From Ectothiorhodospiraceae bacterium (GTDB lineage Bacteria > Pseudomonadota > Gammaproteobacteria > Nitrococcales > Aquisalimonadaceae), in the NCBI GenBank assembly GCA_020831885.1, contig JAFIFU010000012.1:1-64000 (forward strand): 64,000 bases of DNA, given 5' to 3'. Under the pieces are notes generated by a model. It searched no databases. It saw only the letters and a program-made list of their open reading frames with translations, and had not been told where the DNA came from. This document shows, piece after piece, positions 50,995 through 60,331 of this stretch (position 1 is the stretch's first letter; every line of letters begins with the position of its first letter). Both the position numbers and the translations under genes were made by a program.

Positions 50995-53900
50995 CTAGGC
51001 CACAGCCATCTCGGCCGCCTCGTCCACATCCACAGCCACCAGGCGGGACACGCCGGGTTCGTGCATGGTAACGCCCATGAGATGGGTTGCCACCTCCATG
51101 GTGGCCTTGTTGTGGGTGATGAAAATGAACTGCACGCGGTTGGACATCTCTTTCACCAACTGCGAAAAGCGGCCGACATTGGCTTCATCCAGCGGTGCGT
51201 CCACCTCGTCCAGCATGCAGAAGGGTGCCGGGTTCAGCTCGAAAATGGAGAAAATCATGGCCACGGCGGTCAGTGCCTTCTCACCCCCCGACAGGAGGTG
51301 AATGTTGCTGATCCGCTTGCCGGGGGGGCGCGCCAGGATCGTGATTCCGGTCTCCAGCAGATCGTCCCCGGTCATCTCCAGATAGGCCTCGCCGCCGCCG
51401 AACAGACGCGGGTACATCCGCTGCAGCCCGGCATTCACCTTGTCGAAGGTCTCGCGGAAACGCTGGCGGGTTTCCCGGTCGATTTTGCGGATGGCCGTTT
51501 CCAGTGTCTCCAGCGCTTCGGTGAGATCCGCGTGCTGCTGGTCCAGGTAGTCCTTGCGCTGGGCAAGCTGCTCGCTCTCCTCAATGGCCGCCAGGTTGAT
51601 GGAACCGAGGCGGTTGATGCGCTGTTCCACTTCGCTCAGGTGTTTCAGCCACTGGGCCTCCGTGGCATCCCCGGCCAGGTTCCGTTGCAGTGTCTCCAGG
51701 TCATACCCCATATCCAGCAATTGCTCGGCCTGGGTCTGACGACGCACCTTGCGTTCCTGTTCATCCAGACGGACCTGCTCCAGTTGCTCGCGAAGGGCCC
51801 CGACCGCCTGTTCGGCGGCGAGCCGGTCCCGGTCCCGGGCCCGCAGCCCCTCGTCGATCTCCCCGAGCCGGGTACGGGCCTCGTTCAGCTCCCGCTCCGC
51901 CTGGAGACGCTGCGCCAGCAACTGCTCCCGCTGTCCGGATAGATCCGCGTCGTCCCCCTCCTGATCACGTTCCAGGGCCTGGCGCAGCTCCTGGGACCGG
52001 GTCAGCAGCCGATCCCGCTGCGCCTCCAGTCGCCGCATCTGCTCGCGCAGGGAGTCTGCCGCCGTCACCGCACCTTCCTGCTTCACGGTGAGGCCGTGCC
52101 GGGTCTCCCGGCGCGTACGCATCTGCTCACGGGCCTCGGCGACAGCCCGCTGATGCTGATCACGCTCCGCCTGCAGCCGCTCCCGCTGCCCATCCAGGGT
52201 CTCGTTGCGCTCCAGCGCCTCCTGCAACCGCCGCCGGGCAGTGCGTAGTTGCTCGGAGGATTCGTCCGCCTCCTGGGCCAACTCCTCAAGCTGGCCCTGC
52301 AGGACCGCCAGCCGCTCCTCCAATTCCTCCAACCGCTGGGTGCGGCCGCCGATGCGGGCACGCAGGTCAACCAGGCGTTCCCCGAGCCCGTCCCGCTGTT
52401 CCTGAACGGCCTGCCGGTCTTCTTCCAGGTCCAGGCGCCGCTCCTGCGCCTCGCGCTGGCGCGTGGCGCAGGCTGCCAGCCGTTCCTGTAGCGCCTCCAG
52501 GGCGCCCCCCAGGCGCTGGATCTCCCGCTCCCGGGCGATCACACCCTGGTCGTCATCCGCCACCGGCGGCAGGCGCAGCCAGCGGCGGCCAAGCCAGTGT
52601 CCATCCAGACACACAATGGATTCGTGCGCCTGCAGGCCGGCACGGGATTCCAGCGCCGTCTCCAGGTCCGGGGCCAGGTAGATGCCACCGATCAGATCCT
52701 GCAGCGGCCAGGGCGACTCCACGGCCTCCAGCAGCGGTTCCAGCCCGGACATACCGCCAGCGGGCCAGGGGCCCGGTTCGGTCCCGTGATCCAACAGCAT
52801 CAGGCTGCCGCAACCGGCCGCCGCCAGCGCCTCGGAGGACTGAACCGTCCCGTCGGTGCACACCGCCTGCAACCGCTCCGCCAGCACGGTCTCCACGGCC
52901 CGCTCCGCTCCGGGCCGAACCCGCAGGCACTGGGCCAGACGCAATGCCCGGCCCAGACCCTGACGGGCAAGCCAGTCGGCAACGGCACCGTCCGTCTGGC
53001 CAAGCGCATCCTGCTGCAGGGTTTCCAGCGAGGTCAGGCGCGCCTCCTCCTGTTGCTGCTGCCCGCGGAGCGCGTGCAACTCATCGGCAAGCGCCTCTTC
53101 CAGTTCCCGTGCCTCGCCGCACCGCCGTTCCAGTTCTTCGAGTTCCTCCTCCAGCGCCTGGCGACGCTCGGCCAGTGCCAGCTCCTCTTCGCGAAGCTGC
53201 TCCAGCTCGTCCCGGCGCTCCGCCAGATCCAACCCGTCATGCTCCTGGCGCAGGCGCTGCCGCCGGCGCGCGAGATCTTCCTGGCGCTGCTCCAACCCCT
53301 CGATGCGTGCCCGCTCCACCTGGGCCGCCTGCACCGACTCCGCGCTGTCCTGGTTGAACCGTTCCCACCGGACTTGCCAATCGTCCAGGGCTTGCTGCGT
53401 CTCGATGACCCGGTCCGAGGCTTCCGCCTCCAGCTCGTTCATCTCGCCGATTTCCGCCTCCAGCTCTTCCAGCCGCTGCTCCAGCAGCGCCAGCTTTTCC
53501 CGATCCTCGTCCAGGGTGTGGTCCACCTCGGCCAGCGCCTCGGTGTTGGCCTGGAGATCGCGCTGGTGACGCTGGTGCAGCTCCCGGCGGTGGGCGATCT
53601 GCTGTTCGATGCGGGCGATCTCGCTACCCAGGCTGTAGTAGCGCCCCTGAATGGCGTTGAGGGTTTCGCTGAGTTCCGCATGCCGTTCCCGGTATTCAAC
53701 AAGCTGCCGCTCGGCCCCCCGCTGAGCGGCGAGATGGGCTTCCATGCCGTTTTCCCGCTCATGAATGGCCTGCCGGGCTTCGACAAGCTGCCGGTCCAGC
53801 TCCCGCAGCCGCATGGCCAGAAGCTCGGCCCGCAACTGCCGTTCCTCCTTTTTCAGAGCCTTGTAGCGCTCGGCGGTCTGCGCCTGACGCCGCAATTTCT

Positions 53901-54516
53901 CCAGTTGGACACCTACCTCGTCGCGTACATCGCTGAGGCGCTCCATGTTCTCCCGGGTGGTGCGGATGCGACGCTCCGTCTCCTTGCGCCGCTCCTTGTA
54001 CAGGGAGATACCGGCGGCCTCTTCCAGGTAGACGCGCAACTCCTCGGGCTTGGCCTCGATGATGCGGGAGATCATGCCCTGTTCGATAATGGCGTAACTG
54101 CGGGGACCCAGGCCCGTGCCCAGGAAGACGTCGGTGATGTCCCGGCGGCGGCAGCGCGTGCCGTTGAGCATGTACTGGGATTGCCCCTCGCGGTTCACCT
54201 GGCGCTTGACCGAAATCTCCGAGAAGCCGGCGTACTGGCCGCCCAGGCTGCCGTCGCTGTTGTCGAAGACCAGCTCGATGGAGGCCTGCCCCACCGGTTT
54301 GCGGCTACTGGAACCGTTGAAGATCACATCGGTCATGGACTCGCCCCGCAGGTAGCGGGCGGAACTCTCCCCCATGACCCAGCGCACGGCGTCAATGACA
54401 TTGGACTTGCCGCAGCCGTTCGGCCCGACGATACCCACCAGACTGCTCGGCAGATGCACCGTGGTCGGGTCCACGAAGGATTTGAAGCCGGCAAGTTTGA
54501 TCTTCTTCAGCCGCAT
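50995..54516 (-). CDS. smc: chromosome partition protein SMC
   Basis: 1173 residues. N-terminal MRLKKIKLAGFKSFVDPT and Walker A GPNGCGKSN (31-39), two long coiled coils (about 170-500 and 660-1010) around a hinge domain (about 510-640), and the C-terminal head with signature LLSGGEKALTA and Walker B FCMLDEVDAPLDEANV. With ScpAB it makes the bacterial condensin. Its presence means this lineage uses SMC and not MukBEF. The start at 54516 is the conserved one. A longer in-frame start is not supported by homology. Confidence 0.97.
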   Translation of the reverse strand: MRLKKIKLAGFKSFVDPTTVHLPSSLVGIVGPNGCGKSNVIDAVRWVMGESSARYLRGESMTDVIFNGSSSRKPVGQASIELVFDNSDGSLGGQYAGFSEISVKRQVNREGQSQYMLNGTRCRRRDITDVFLGTGLGPRSYAIIEQGMISRIIEAKPEELRVYLEEAAGISLYKERRKETERRIRTTRENMERLSDVRDEVGVQLEKLRRQAQTAERYKALKKEERQLRAELLAMRLRELDRQLVEARQAIHERENGMEAHLAAQRGAERQLVEYRERHAELSETLNAIQGRYYSLGSEIARIEQQIAHRRELHQRHQRDLQANTEALAEVDHTLDEDREKLALLEQRLEELEAEIGEMNELEAEASDRVIETQQALDDWQVRWERFNQDSAESVQAAQVERARIEGLEQRQEDLARRRQRLRQEHDGLDLAERRDELEQLREEELALAERRQALEEELEELERRCGEARELEEALADELHALRGQQQQEEARLTSLETLQQDALGQTDGAVADWLARQGLGRALRLAQCLRVRPGAERAVETVLAERLQAVCTDGTVQSSEALAAAGCGSLMLLDHGTEPGPWPAGGMSGLEPLLEAVESPWPLQDLIGGIYLAPDLETALESRAGLQAHESIVCLDGHWLGRRWLRLPPVADDDQGVIAREREIQRLGGALEALQERLAACATRQREAQERRLDLEEDRQAVQEQRDGLGERLVDLRARIGGRTQRLEELEERLAVLQGQLEELAQEADESSEQLRTARRRLQEALERNETLDGQRERLQAERDQHQRAVAEAREQMRTRRETRHGLTVKQEGAVTAADSLREQMRRLEAQRDRLLTRSQELRQALERDQEGDDADLSGQREQLLAQRLQAERELNEARTRLGEIDEGLRARDRDRLAAEQAVGALREQLEQVRLDEQERKVRRQTQAEQLLDMGYDLETLQRNLAGDATEAQWLKHLSEVEQRINRLGSINLAAIEESEQLAQRKDYLDQQHADLTEALETLETAIRKIDRETRQRFRETFDKVNAGLQRMYPRLFGGGEAYLEMTGDDLLETGITILARPPGKRISNIHLLSGGEKALTAVAMIFSIFELNPAPFCMLDEVDAPLDEANVGRFSQLVKEMSNRVQFIFITHNKATMEVATHLMGVTMHEPGVSRLVAVDVDEAAEMAVA

Positions 54517-54671
54517 GCCGCGATCCTGTCGTCCGGCCCCGCGCTGGCGGCGCCTGCATCCGTCTTCTCGCATATCATCGTGCGGCCATTATCCCGTTGC
54601 AGGGCCCACAAGGAAAGCCACACAGGGGAGTGCCGGGGCGTCGCCGGACAACGACGGTCGCCGGGCCATCC

Positions 54672-55835
54672 CTACCGCTGCAGCCACTCGGCCATCCTGT
54701 CCACCCCCAGTTGCAGGCGCTCCAGCGAACTGGTGTAGGCAAAACGGACATGTCCGGCGGCATCCATCCGACCGAAATCCAGCCCCGGCGTGATGGCAAC
54801 CCCGGCGTGTTCCAACAGCCCATGACACAGCGCCTGGCTGTCGGCCGCCAACCCGGAGCTGTCGGCGTAAAGGTAGAAGGCGCCTTCCGGCTCCGCCGGC
54901 AGCCGGAAGCCGATCTCCCGCACCGCCTGCAACAGCCAGTCACGCCGCTCCGCGAAGGCCAGCCGCCGGCGTTCGAAGATGTCCAGCGCGGGCTGTTCGA
55001 AACAGGCCAGCGCCGCGTACTGGGCCGGTGTCGAGGCGGCGATGAACAAATTCTGCGCCAGTTTTTCCGCATCCTGCTGCATACCGTCCGGCACCACCAG
55101 CCAGCCCAGCCGCCAGCCGGTCATGCCGAAGTACTTGGAAAAGCTGTTCACCACCAGAACCGACTGGCGTTCCGCCAGGATCGTGGGCGGAGCCGCACCG
55201 TAAACCAGCCCATGATAGATTTCATCCACGATCAGCACCCCACGCCGGGCCTCCAGCCAGTCATGGAGCGCCGCACCCTGTCCGGGGGCCAGCATGGTTC
55301 CGGTGGGATTGGCCGGGGATGCCACCATGGCGGCCACGCAGCGCGCATCCCAGGCCTTCTCCAGGTCGTCCGGGCCGGGCTGGAAGCGCCGCTCCGCGGT
55401 GGCCGGAACCGGGATGGCCCGGGCATCCAGATGCTGCACGAAATGGCGGTTGCAGGGATAGCCCGGATCCGGTACCAGCACGCCGTCGCCCGCATCGGCC
55501 ACCAGCGCCAGCGCCAGCAACAGGGCGCCGGAGGCGCCGGGCGTGATCAGGATGCGCGACGGGTCTACGACAACCCCGCTGGTGCGCCGGTAATGGGCGG
55601 CGATCGCCTGGCGCAGTTCCGGCAGGCCGCAGGCCGGTGTATAACCGGTCCTGCCCTCCCGCAACGCCCGCACGCCGGCCTCCACCACCGGCTCGGCGGT
55701 GGGAAAATCCGGCTCCCCCACCTCCATATGCACGATGTCCCGGCCCTGGGCTTCCAGCTCCCGGGCGCGGGCCAGCAGTTCCATGACCCGGAACGGCTTG
55801 ATGTGATCCAGTCGGCGGGCCCTGGGATATGCCAT
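54672..55835 (-). CDS. class I/II PLP-dependent aminotransferase
   Basis: 387 residues, fold-type I. DIVHMEVGEPDFPTAEPV, SPANPTGTM, IVDEIYHGLVYG and the Schiff-base lysine in VNSFSKYFGMTGWRLGWLV are clear, and the C-terminal VRFAYTSS arginine binds substrate carboxylate. Specificity is uncertain. It is distinct from the enzyme at 2270-3457. AAGGAGG lies 6-7 bases before the ATG at 55835. No partner gene in the same direction is adjacent. A 155-base gap separates it from smc. Confidence 0.88.
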   Translation of the reverse strand: MAYPRARRLDHIKPFRVMELLARARELEAQGRDIVHMEVGEPDFPTAEPVVEAGVRALREGRTGYTPACGLPELRQAIAAHYRRTSGVVVDPSRILITPGASGALLLALALVADAGDGVLVPDPGYPCNRHFVQHLDARAIPVPATAERRFQPGPDDLEKAWDARCVAAMVASPANPTGTMLAPGQGAALHDWLEARRGVLIVDEIYHGLVYGAAPPTILAERQSVLVVNSFSKYFGMTGWRLGWLVVPDGMQQDAEKLAQNLFIAASTPAQYAALACFEQPALDIFERRRLAFAERRDWLLQAVREIGFRLPAEPEGAFYLYADSSGLAADSQALCHGLLEHAGVAITPGLDFGRMDAAGHVRFAYTSSLERLQLGVDRMAEWLQR

Positions 55836-55879
55836 GATTCCTCCTTGTGATAACGGCTTCGATCCAGCGGGTGACGGGA

Positions 55880-55985
55880 TCGTGTCGCTGGACACGCCGT
55901 GAGTACGTCCCTGTAAGCTTGTCGGCGAGGTCCCTCTCGCCGACAGTCCGGAAGCAGCCCGCCTCCACACCGTCCGCATCGAAGC
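55880..55985. repeat. intergenic repeat-like element with a 10-bp hairpin
   Basis: The spacer between the aminotransferase and gluQ contains GGACACGCCGTGAGTACGTC, then a perfect hairpin TGTCGGCGAG-GTCCCT-CTCGCCGACA (55920-55945) and a GC-rich tail. It has the look of dispersed intergenic elements I recall from related GC-rich gammaproteobacteria. Only one copy is in this window, so repetition is not shown here. Confidence 0.4.
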
Positions 55986-56046
55986 CGAGATACGTCAAAG
56001 TCATTGCTGGATATGTCGCCACAAACTGGACAGAATAGCACTGGCC

Positions 56047-56988
56047 ATGGACCAGACGGCGGACATCTCCACATCTTCCGGCGGCCTGCCGGCCAGGTAC
56101 CGGGGCCGCTTTGCCCCCAGCCCAACCGGCCCGCTCCATTTCGGGTCGCTGGTGGCTGCCGCCGGCAGCTATCTGGAAGCGCGTCGCCACGGCGGCGAGT
56201 GGTGGGTACGGATCGACGATATCGACCCACCCCGGGAGCAACCGGGCGCGGCTGATGACATTCTCCGAACCCTGGAACGGTTCGGATTCCAGTGGGACGG
56301 ACCGGTCCGTTATCAGCACCAGCGTCAGGAGGCACATCTGGACGCCATCGAGCGACTCCGGACCCTCGGCGCCGCCTACTCGTGCGGCTGTACGCGAAAG
56401 GACATCACCGCGGCGGGCCACTTGGGGCCCAACGGGCTGGTTTACCCCGGCACCTGCCGCAACGGACTCCCCCCGGGGCGAAAGCCACGATCCCTGCGAC
56501 TGTGCACGCGAGGGATCCGGGTGGATTTCGAGGACCTGCTGCAAGGGCCGGTTCACTGTGACCTGGAGCGGGAACTGGGCGATTTCGTGATCCGCCGGGC
56601 AGACGGGCTGTTCGCCTATCACCTGGCAGCCGCCATCGACGATGGCGCCCTCGGCATCACCCATGTCATCCGTGGCCACGATCTGCTCTGGTGCACCCCG
56701 CCGCAGATCGCAATCCAGCAACGCCTGAGCCTGTCGTCTCCCACCTACGGACATCTACCCGTCGCGGTCAATGCCCAGGGGCAGAAGCTGAGCAAGCAGA
56801 CCTTCGCCCCGCCGCTGGAACCGAAACACGCCAACACGCTCCTGTGGCAGGCCCTCGCCTTCCTGCAGCAGATGCCTCCCCCCGAGCTGCGGAAAGCCCC
56901 GGTGAGCGAACTCTGGTCATGGGCTGCCGAAAACTGGGAGCTATCCCGACTGCGCGGCCACAGCCAGGCCCTTGCGCCGATGGTATGA
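56047..56988 (+). CDS. gluQ: glutamyl-Q tRNA(Asp) synthetase
   Basis: 313 residues. GluQ-RS puts glutamate on the queuosine of tRNA-Asp and has only the catalytic half of a GluRS. RFAPSPTGPLHFGSLVAA (HIGH-like), zinc ligands CGCTRKDI and YPGTCRNG, the RGHDLLWCTPPQI core and KLSKQT (KMSKS-like) are present. No anticodon-binding domain follows, which separates it from true GltX. dksA, the usual neighbour, is absent. Confidence 0.95.
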   Translation: MDQTADISTSSGGLPARYRGRFAPSPTGPLHFGSLVAAAGSYLEARRHGGEWWVRIDDIDPPREQPGAADDILRTLERFGFQWDGPVRYQHQRQEAHLDAIERLRTLGAAYSCGCTRKDITAAGHLGPNGLVYPGTCRNGLPPGRKPRSLRLCTRGIRVDFEDLLQGPVHCDLERELGDFVIRRADGLFAYHLAAAIDDGALGITHVIRGHDLLWCTPPQIAIQQRLSLSSPTYGHLPVAVNAQGQKLSKQTFAPPLEPKHANTLLWQALAFLQQMPPPELRKAPVSELWSWAAENWELSRLRGHSQALAPMV

Positions 56989-57013
56989 GATACTCGCCTC
57001 GCCGATGAGAACA

Positions 57014-57030
57014 TGCTACTTTCCGTAACA
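57014..57030. promoter_or_regulatory. TGTTAC-N5-GTAACA palindrome, site 1 (upstream of the cbrXAB-like operon)
   Basis: TGCTAC-TTTCC-GTAACA: right arm perfect, left arm one mismatch. It is 102 bases before the ATG of the first gene. The same 17-bp geometry recurs before and after acs. No sigma-54 promoter was found next to it. Confidence 0.6.
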
Positions 57031-57131
57031 CAAACAGGGAGTTCCACGGCCAGGCCCCGGAGAACCCGACGATAATACCGGCCGGCAGGCGCTGCGACAG
57101 GAAGGCCCCGCGCAGGCGAGGAGGAGAGACC

Positions 57132-57332
57132 ATGACACCGCCCCAGGAGTCCAGCCCGGGCTCTTACAGCCTGCTGATCTTTCTGTTCGGGCTGTTCCTG
57201 CTGGTATCGCCCTTTGCGAGCTGGTGGATGGGGGCGTTACTGCCCTGGTATTTCCCGTTCGCGCTCTGGCTGATGATCATTGTGCTGACCGCCGTGCTGG
57301 CCCGGCGCCTGGTGCATCGCAATGACCCTTGA
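57132..57332 (+). CDS. small membrane protein, CbrX-like
   Basis: 66 residues with two predicted membrane helices (about 14-31 and 38-57) and a basic C-terminus. GGAGGAGAGACC lies before the ATG, a strong ribosome site, and its stop overlaps the next start by 11 bases. A small gene, cbrX, similarly precedes and is coupled to cbrA in Pseudomonas, and I base the name on that position and layout, not on a sequence match. It may aid translation or membrane insertion of the kinase. Confidence 0.75.
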   Translation: MTPPQESSPGSYSLLIFLFGLFLLVSPFASWWMGALLPWYFPFALWLMIIVLTAVLARRLVHRNDP

Positions 57333-60255
57333 ACTGGGAACGCTGTTCAGCGCCGCGGTGCTGTACCTGCTGCTGCTGTTTCTGATAGCCCACGCCACGG
57401 AGCGGCGCTGGATCAGTACCCGGCTGACCCGGCATCCGGCGGTCTACGTGCTCTCGCTGGGTGTCTACGCCACCACCTGGAGCTACTACGGCAGCGTGGG
57501 CTTCGCCCAGACCCAGGGGCTGAATTACCTGACCATCTATCTGGGCGTGACTCTGGCCTTCGTGCTGGCGCCCGTGCTGCTGATGCCCATCCTGCGACTG
57601 ACCAACACCTACCAGCTCACCTCCGTGGCGGATCTGTTCGCCTTCCGTTTCAACAGCCAGCGGGCCGGGGTGCTGGTCACGCTGCTCATGCTGGCCGGCG
57701 TACTGCCCTATGTGGCACTGCAGATCCGCGCGGTCGCGGAGTCCACCGCCGTGCTCGCCGGCGACAGCTCCACGCCGCTCGGCGTGGCGTTCTGGTTCAC
57801 CGCCCTGGTCACCGTCTTCACGATCATGTTCGGTGCCCGCCACGTCTCGCCGCGGGAGAAACACGAGGGGCTGGTGACCGCGATCGCCTTCGAGTCCCTG
57901 ATGAAGCTGCTGGCATTGGCCCTGGTGGCCGTGGTGGCGGTGTGGATGGCCTTCGGTGGTCTCGGCGGGATGCATGACTGGCTGCGGCAGCACCCGGAAC
58001 ACCTGGAGGCCCTCTACCGGCCGGCGCTGGAGGGCCCCTGGTCCAGCCTCCTGGTCCTGGCCTTCGCCGCCGGCTTTTTGCTTCCCCGGCAGTTCCAGAT
58101 GCTGTTCACCGAAAACCTACAACCACGCCACCTGTACACCGCGAGCTGGGCGTTTCCGTTGTTCCTGCTCACGCTTGCGCTGCTGATCCCCCCGATCCTC
58201 TGGGCAGGCACGGCGATGGGGGCGGACACACCAGCCGATTACCACGTGCTCGGCCTGTCCCTGCTGAGCGGATCGCCGGCGCTGGCCATTCTGGCCTATC
58301 TCGGGGGCATCTCGGCGGCCAGCGCAATGATCGTGGTCACCACCCTGGCGATGTCCTCCATGATGCTGAACCACCTGGTGCTGCCCCTGGCCGGCCCCCG
58401 CCCGGACCGGGATCTTTACGGTTCCCTGCGCTGGCTGCGCCGCGTGATCATGGCGGCGGTCATCGCCGCCGGCTTCGGTTTCTACCTGCTGCTTGAGCCC
58501 ACCGGGGGGCTGGTGGGCTGGGGGCTGATTTCCTTTCTGGCCATGGCGCAGTTGCTGCCCGGCATCCTCGGCCTGCTGTTCTGGCAGCGTGCCACGGCGG
58601 CAGGGTTCATCGCCGGCCTGCTGGCCGGTGGCACGGTCTGGTTGTTCACCGTCCTGCTGCCTCCCGTGACCGGCACCAGCGCCATGGCCTGGCTCGGTTT
58701 CACCGCCGGCCACGGCACGCTGGCCATGGATCAGTCCGCCACCTTCTGGTCCCTGAGTCTGAACAGCCTGTTCTTCGTCGTGGGCTCCCTGATGACCCGG
58801 CCGGACCGGCAGGAGCGCGAGGCAGCCGCAGCCTGCCGGGAGCTCACACCGCTCCTGCCGGCAGGCAATGTCACCCAGCGTTCCCCGGAGCAGTTCGTGG
58901 AGCAGTTGAACAGCACCATGGGTCCGGCCGCCGCCCGGGCAGAGGTGGAGAAAGCGTTGCGGGAGCTTGGCCTGGGCTGGGAGGAGACGCGCCCCGACCG
59001 GCTTCACGCCCTGCGCACCCAGATCCAGCGCAATCTCTCCGGCATGATGGGGCCTGTGCTGGCCCGGATGATCGTGGACGAGCAACTGCAATTGGACCGG
59101 GAGAACCGCACCGCCCTGGCCCAGAACGTCCGCCTGATCGAGGACCGCCTGGAGACATCACAGACACGGTTGCGCGGCCTGGCGGCGGAACTGGACCGCC
59201 TGCGCCGCTACCACCGCCAGATCATCGAGAACCTTCCACTGGGTGTCTGCGCAGTGGCCCAGGGGGGGCGGTTGGTGCGCTGGAACCCGGCCATGGCCGC
59301 ACTCACGGGGATACCGGGAACCGATGCCATCGGGCGTCAGCTCCAGGAGCTGTCCCCTCCCTGGGGCCCGTTGCTGACCGCCTTCATCGACAGCGAAGAC
59401 AACCACCTGCCCAAGCAACCGGTGGAGACCGGATCCCGGCCGCGCTGGTACAGCCTGCACAAGGCCAAGGTGGCGCCTCCCGGTCGGGTGCGCACCGGCC
59501 ATGACACCATTCTGTTGGTGGAGGATCTGACCGAGCTGCAGTTGCTGGAGCACGAGTTGACCCACAGCGCACGCCTTGCGTCCATTGGTCGGCTCGCTGC
59601 CGGCGTGGCCCACGAGATAGGCAATCCCGTCACCGGCGTTTCCTGCCTGGCCCAGGAACTGCGGGAGGAGACCGACCCCGCCATCGTGCGCGACCATGCG
59701 GACGATATCCTGCAACTGGCCCATCGTATCAACAGCATCGTCCAGAGCCTGGTGCGCTATGCCCATGGCGGAGACCCGGAGCAACGGGGCAGCCGCCCGG
59801 TGGATCTCCATGAGGCGGTGGCGGAAGCGCTTCGGCTGACCATGCTGAGCCGTCGTGCCCGCCAGTTGCGCTTCGAGAACCGGGTACCGGTGGGCCAGAC
59901 CGTTCTCGGCGACCAGCAGCAACTGGTCCAGGTGTTCGTGAACCTGATCACCAACGCCGTGGATGCCTGCGGGGATGACGGATTGATCGCGGTGACCAGC
60001 CGCGACCAAAACGGTTGGCTGGAGGTCCATGTGCAGGACAACGGCTGCGGAATCAGCAGTGAATTCATGGACTGCGTACTGGATCCGTTTTTCACCACCA
60101 AACCCCCCGGCAAGGGCACGGGGTTGGGCCTGCCGCTGGCCTATAACATGATACGCAACATGGGCGGCGACCTGCAGCTCCACAGTGATCCTCGGGGAAC
60201 ACGGGTCACGCTGACGCTGCGCGCCTGTCGCCAGCAACAACCGGAGGAGGCCTGA
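57322..60255 (+). CDS. CbrA-like sensor histidine kinase with N-terminal sodium:solute symporter domain
   Basis: 977 residues, close to Pseudomonas CbrA (983). About residues 1-495 form an SLC5-type symporter domain with about 13 membrane segments (YATTWSYYGSVGFAQTQG, LLPRQFQMLFTEN). A cytosolic linker is next, then PAS (about 630-740), HisKA with His764 in GVAHEIGNPVTG, and HATPase (NLITNAVDACG, VQDNGCGISSE, FFTTKPPGKGTGLGLPLAY). It probably couples nutrient uptake or binding to carbon/nitrogen control. The ligand is unknown (histidine is reported for CbrA). It lies 76 bases before the response-regulator gene. Confidence 0.9.
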   Translation: MTLELGTLFSAAVLYLLLLFLIAHATERRWISTRLTRHPAVYVLSLGVYATTWSYYGSVGFAQTQGLNYLTIYLGVTLAFVLAPVLLMPILRLTNTYQLTSVADLFAFRFNSQRAGVLVTLLMLAGVLPYVALQIRAVAESTAVLAGDSSTPLGVAFWFTALVTVFTIMFGARHVSPREKHEGLVTAIAFESLMKLLALALVAVVAVWMAFGGLGGMHDWLRQHPEHLEALYRPALEGPWSSLLVLAFAAGFLLPRQFQMLFTENLQPRHLYTASWAFPLFLLTLALLIPPILWAGTAMGADTPADYHVLGLSLLSGSPALAILAYLGGISAASAMIVVTTLAMSSMMLNHLVLPLAGPRPDRDLYGSLRWLRRVIMAAVIAAGFGFYLLLEPTGGLVGWGLISFLAMAQLLPGILGLLFWQRATAAGFIAGLLAGGTVWLFTVLLPPVTGTSAMAWLGFTAGHGTLAMDQSATFWSLSLNSLFFVVGSLMTRPDRQEREAAAACRELTPLLPAGNVTQRSPEQFVEQLNSTMGPAAARAEVEKALRELGLGWEETRPDRLHALRTQIQRNLSGMMGPVLARMIVDEQLQLDRENRTALAQNVRLIEDRLETSQTRLRGLAAELDRLRRYHRQIIENLPLGVCAVAQGGRLVRWNPAMAALTGIPGTDAIGRQLQELSPPWGPLLTAFIDSEDNHLPKQPVETGSRPRWYSLHKAKVAPPGRVRTGHDTILLVEDLTELQLLEHELTHSARLASIGRLAAGVAHEIGNPVTGVSCLAQELREETDPAIVRDHADDILQLAHRINSIVQSLVRYAHGGDPEQRGSRPVDLHEAVAEALRLTMLSRRARQLRFENRVPVGQTVLGDQQQLVQVFVNLITNAVDACGDDGLIAVTSRDQNGWLEVHVQDNGCGISSEFMDCVLDPFFTTKPPGKGTGLGLPLAYNMIRNMGGDLQLHSDPRGTRVTLTLRACRQQQPEEA

Positions 60256-60331
60256 AGGCCCGTCCCATGAGACCAGCGGGCGCCACCCGGCGATCCGGAC
60301 CCGGGGCCAGGGCCGAATGGATTGAGCAACC

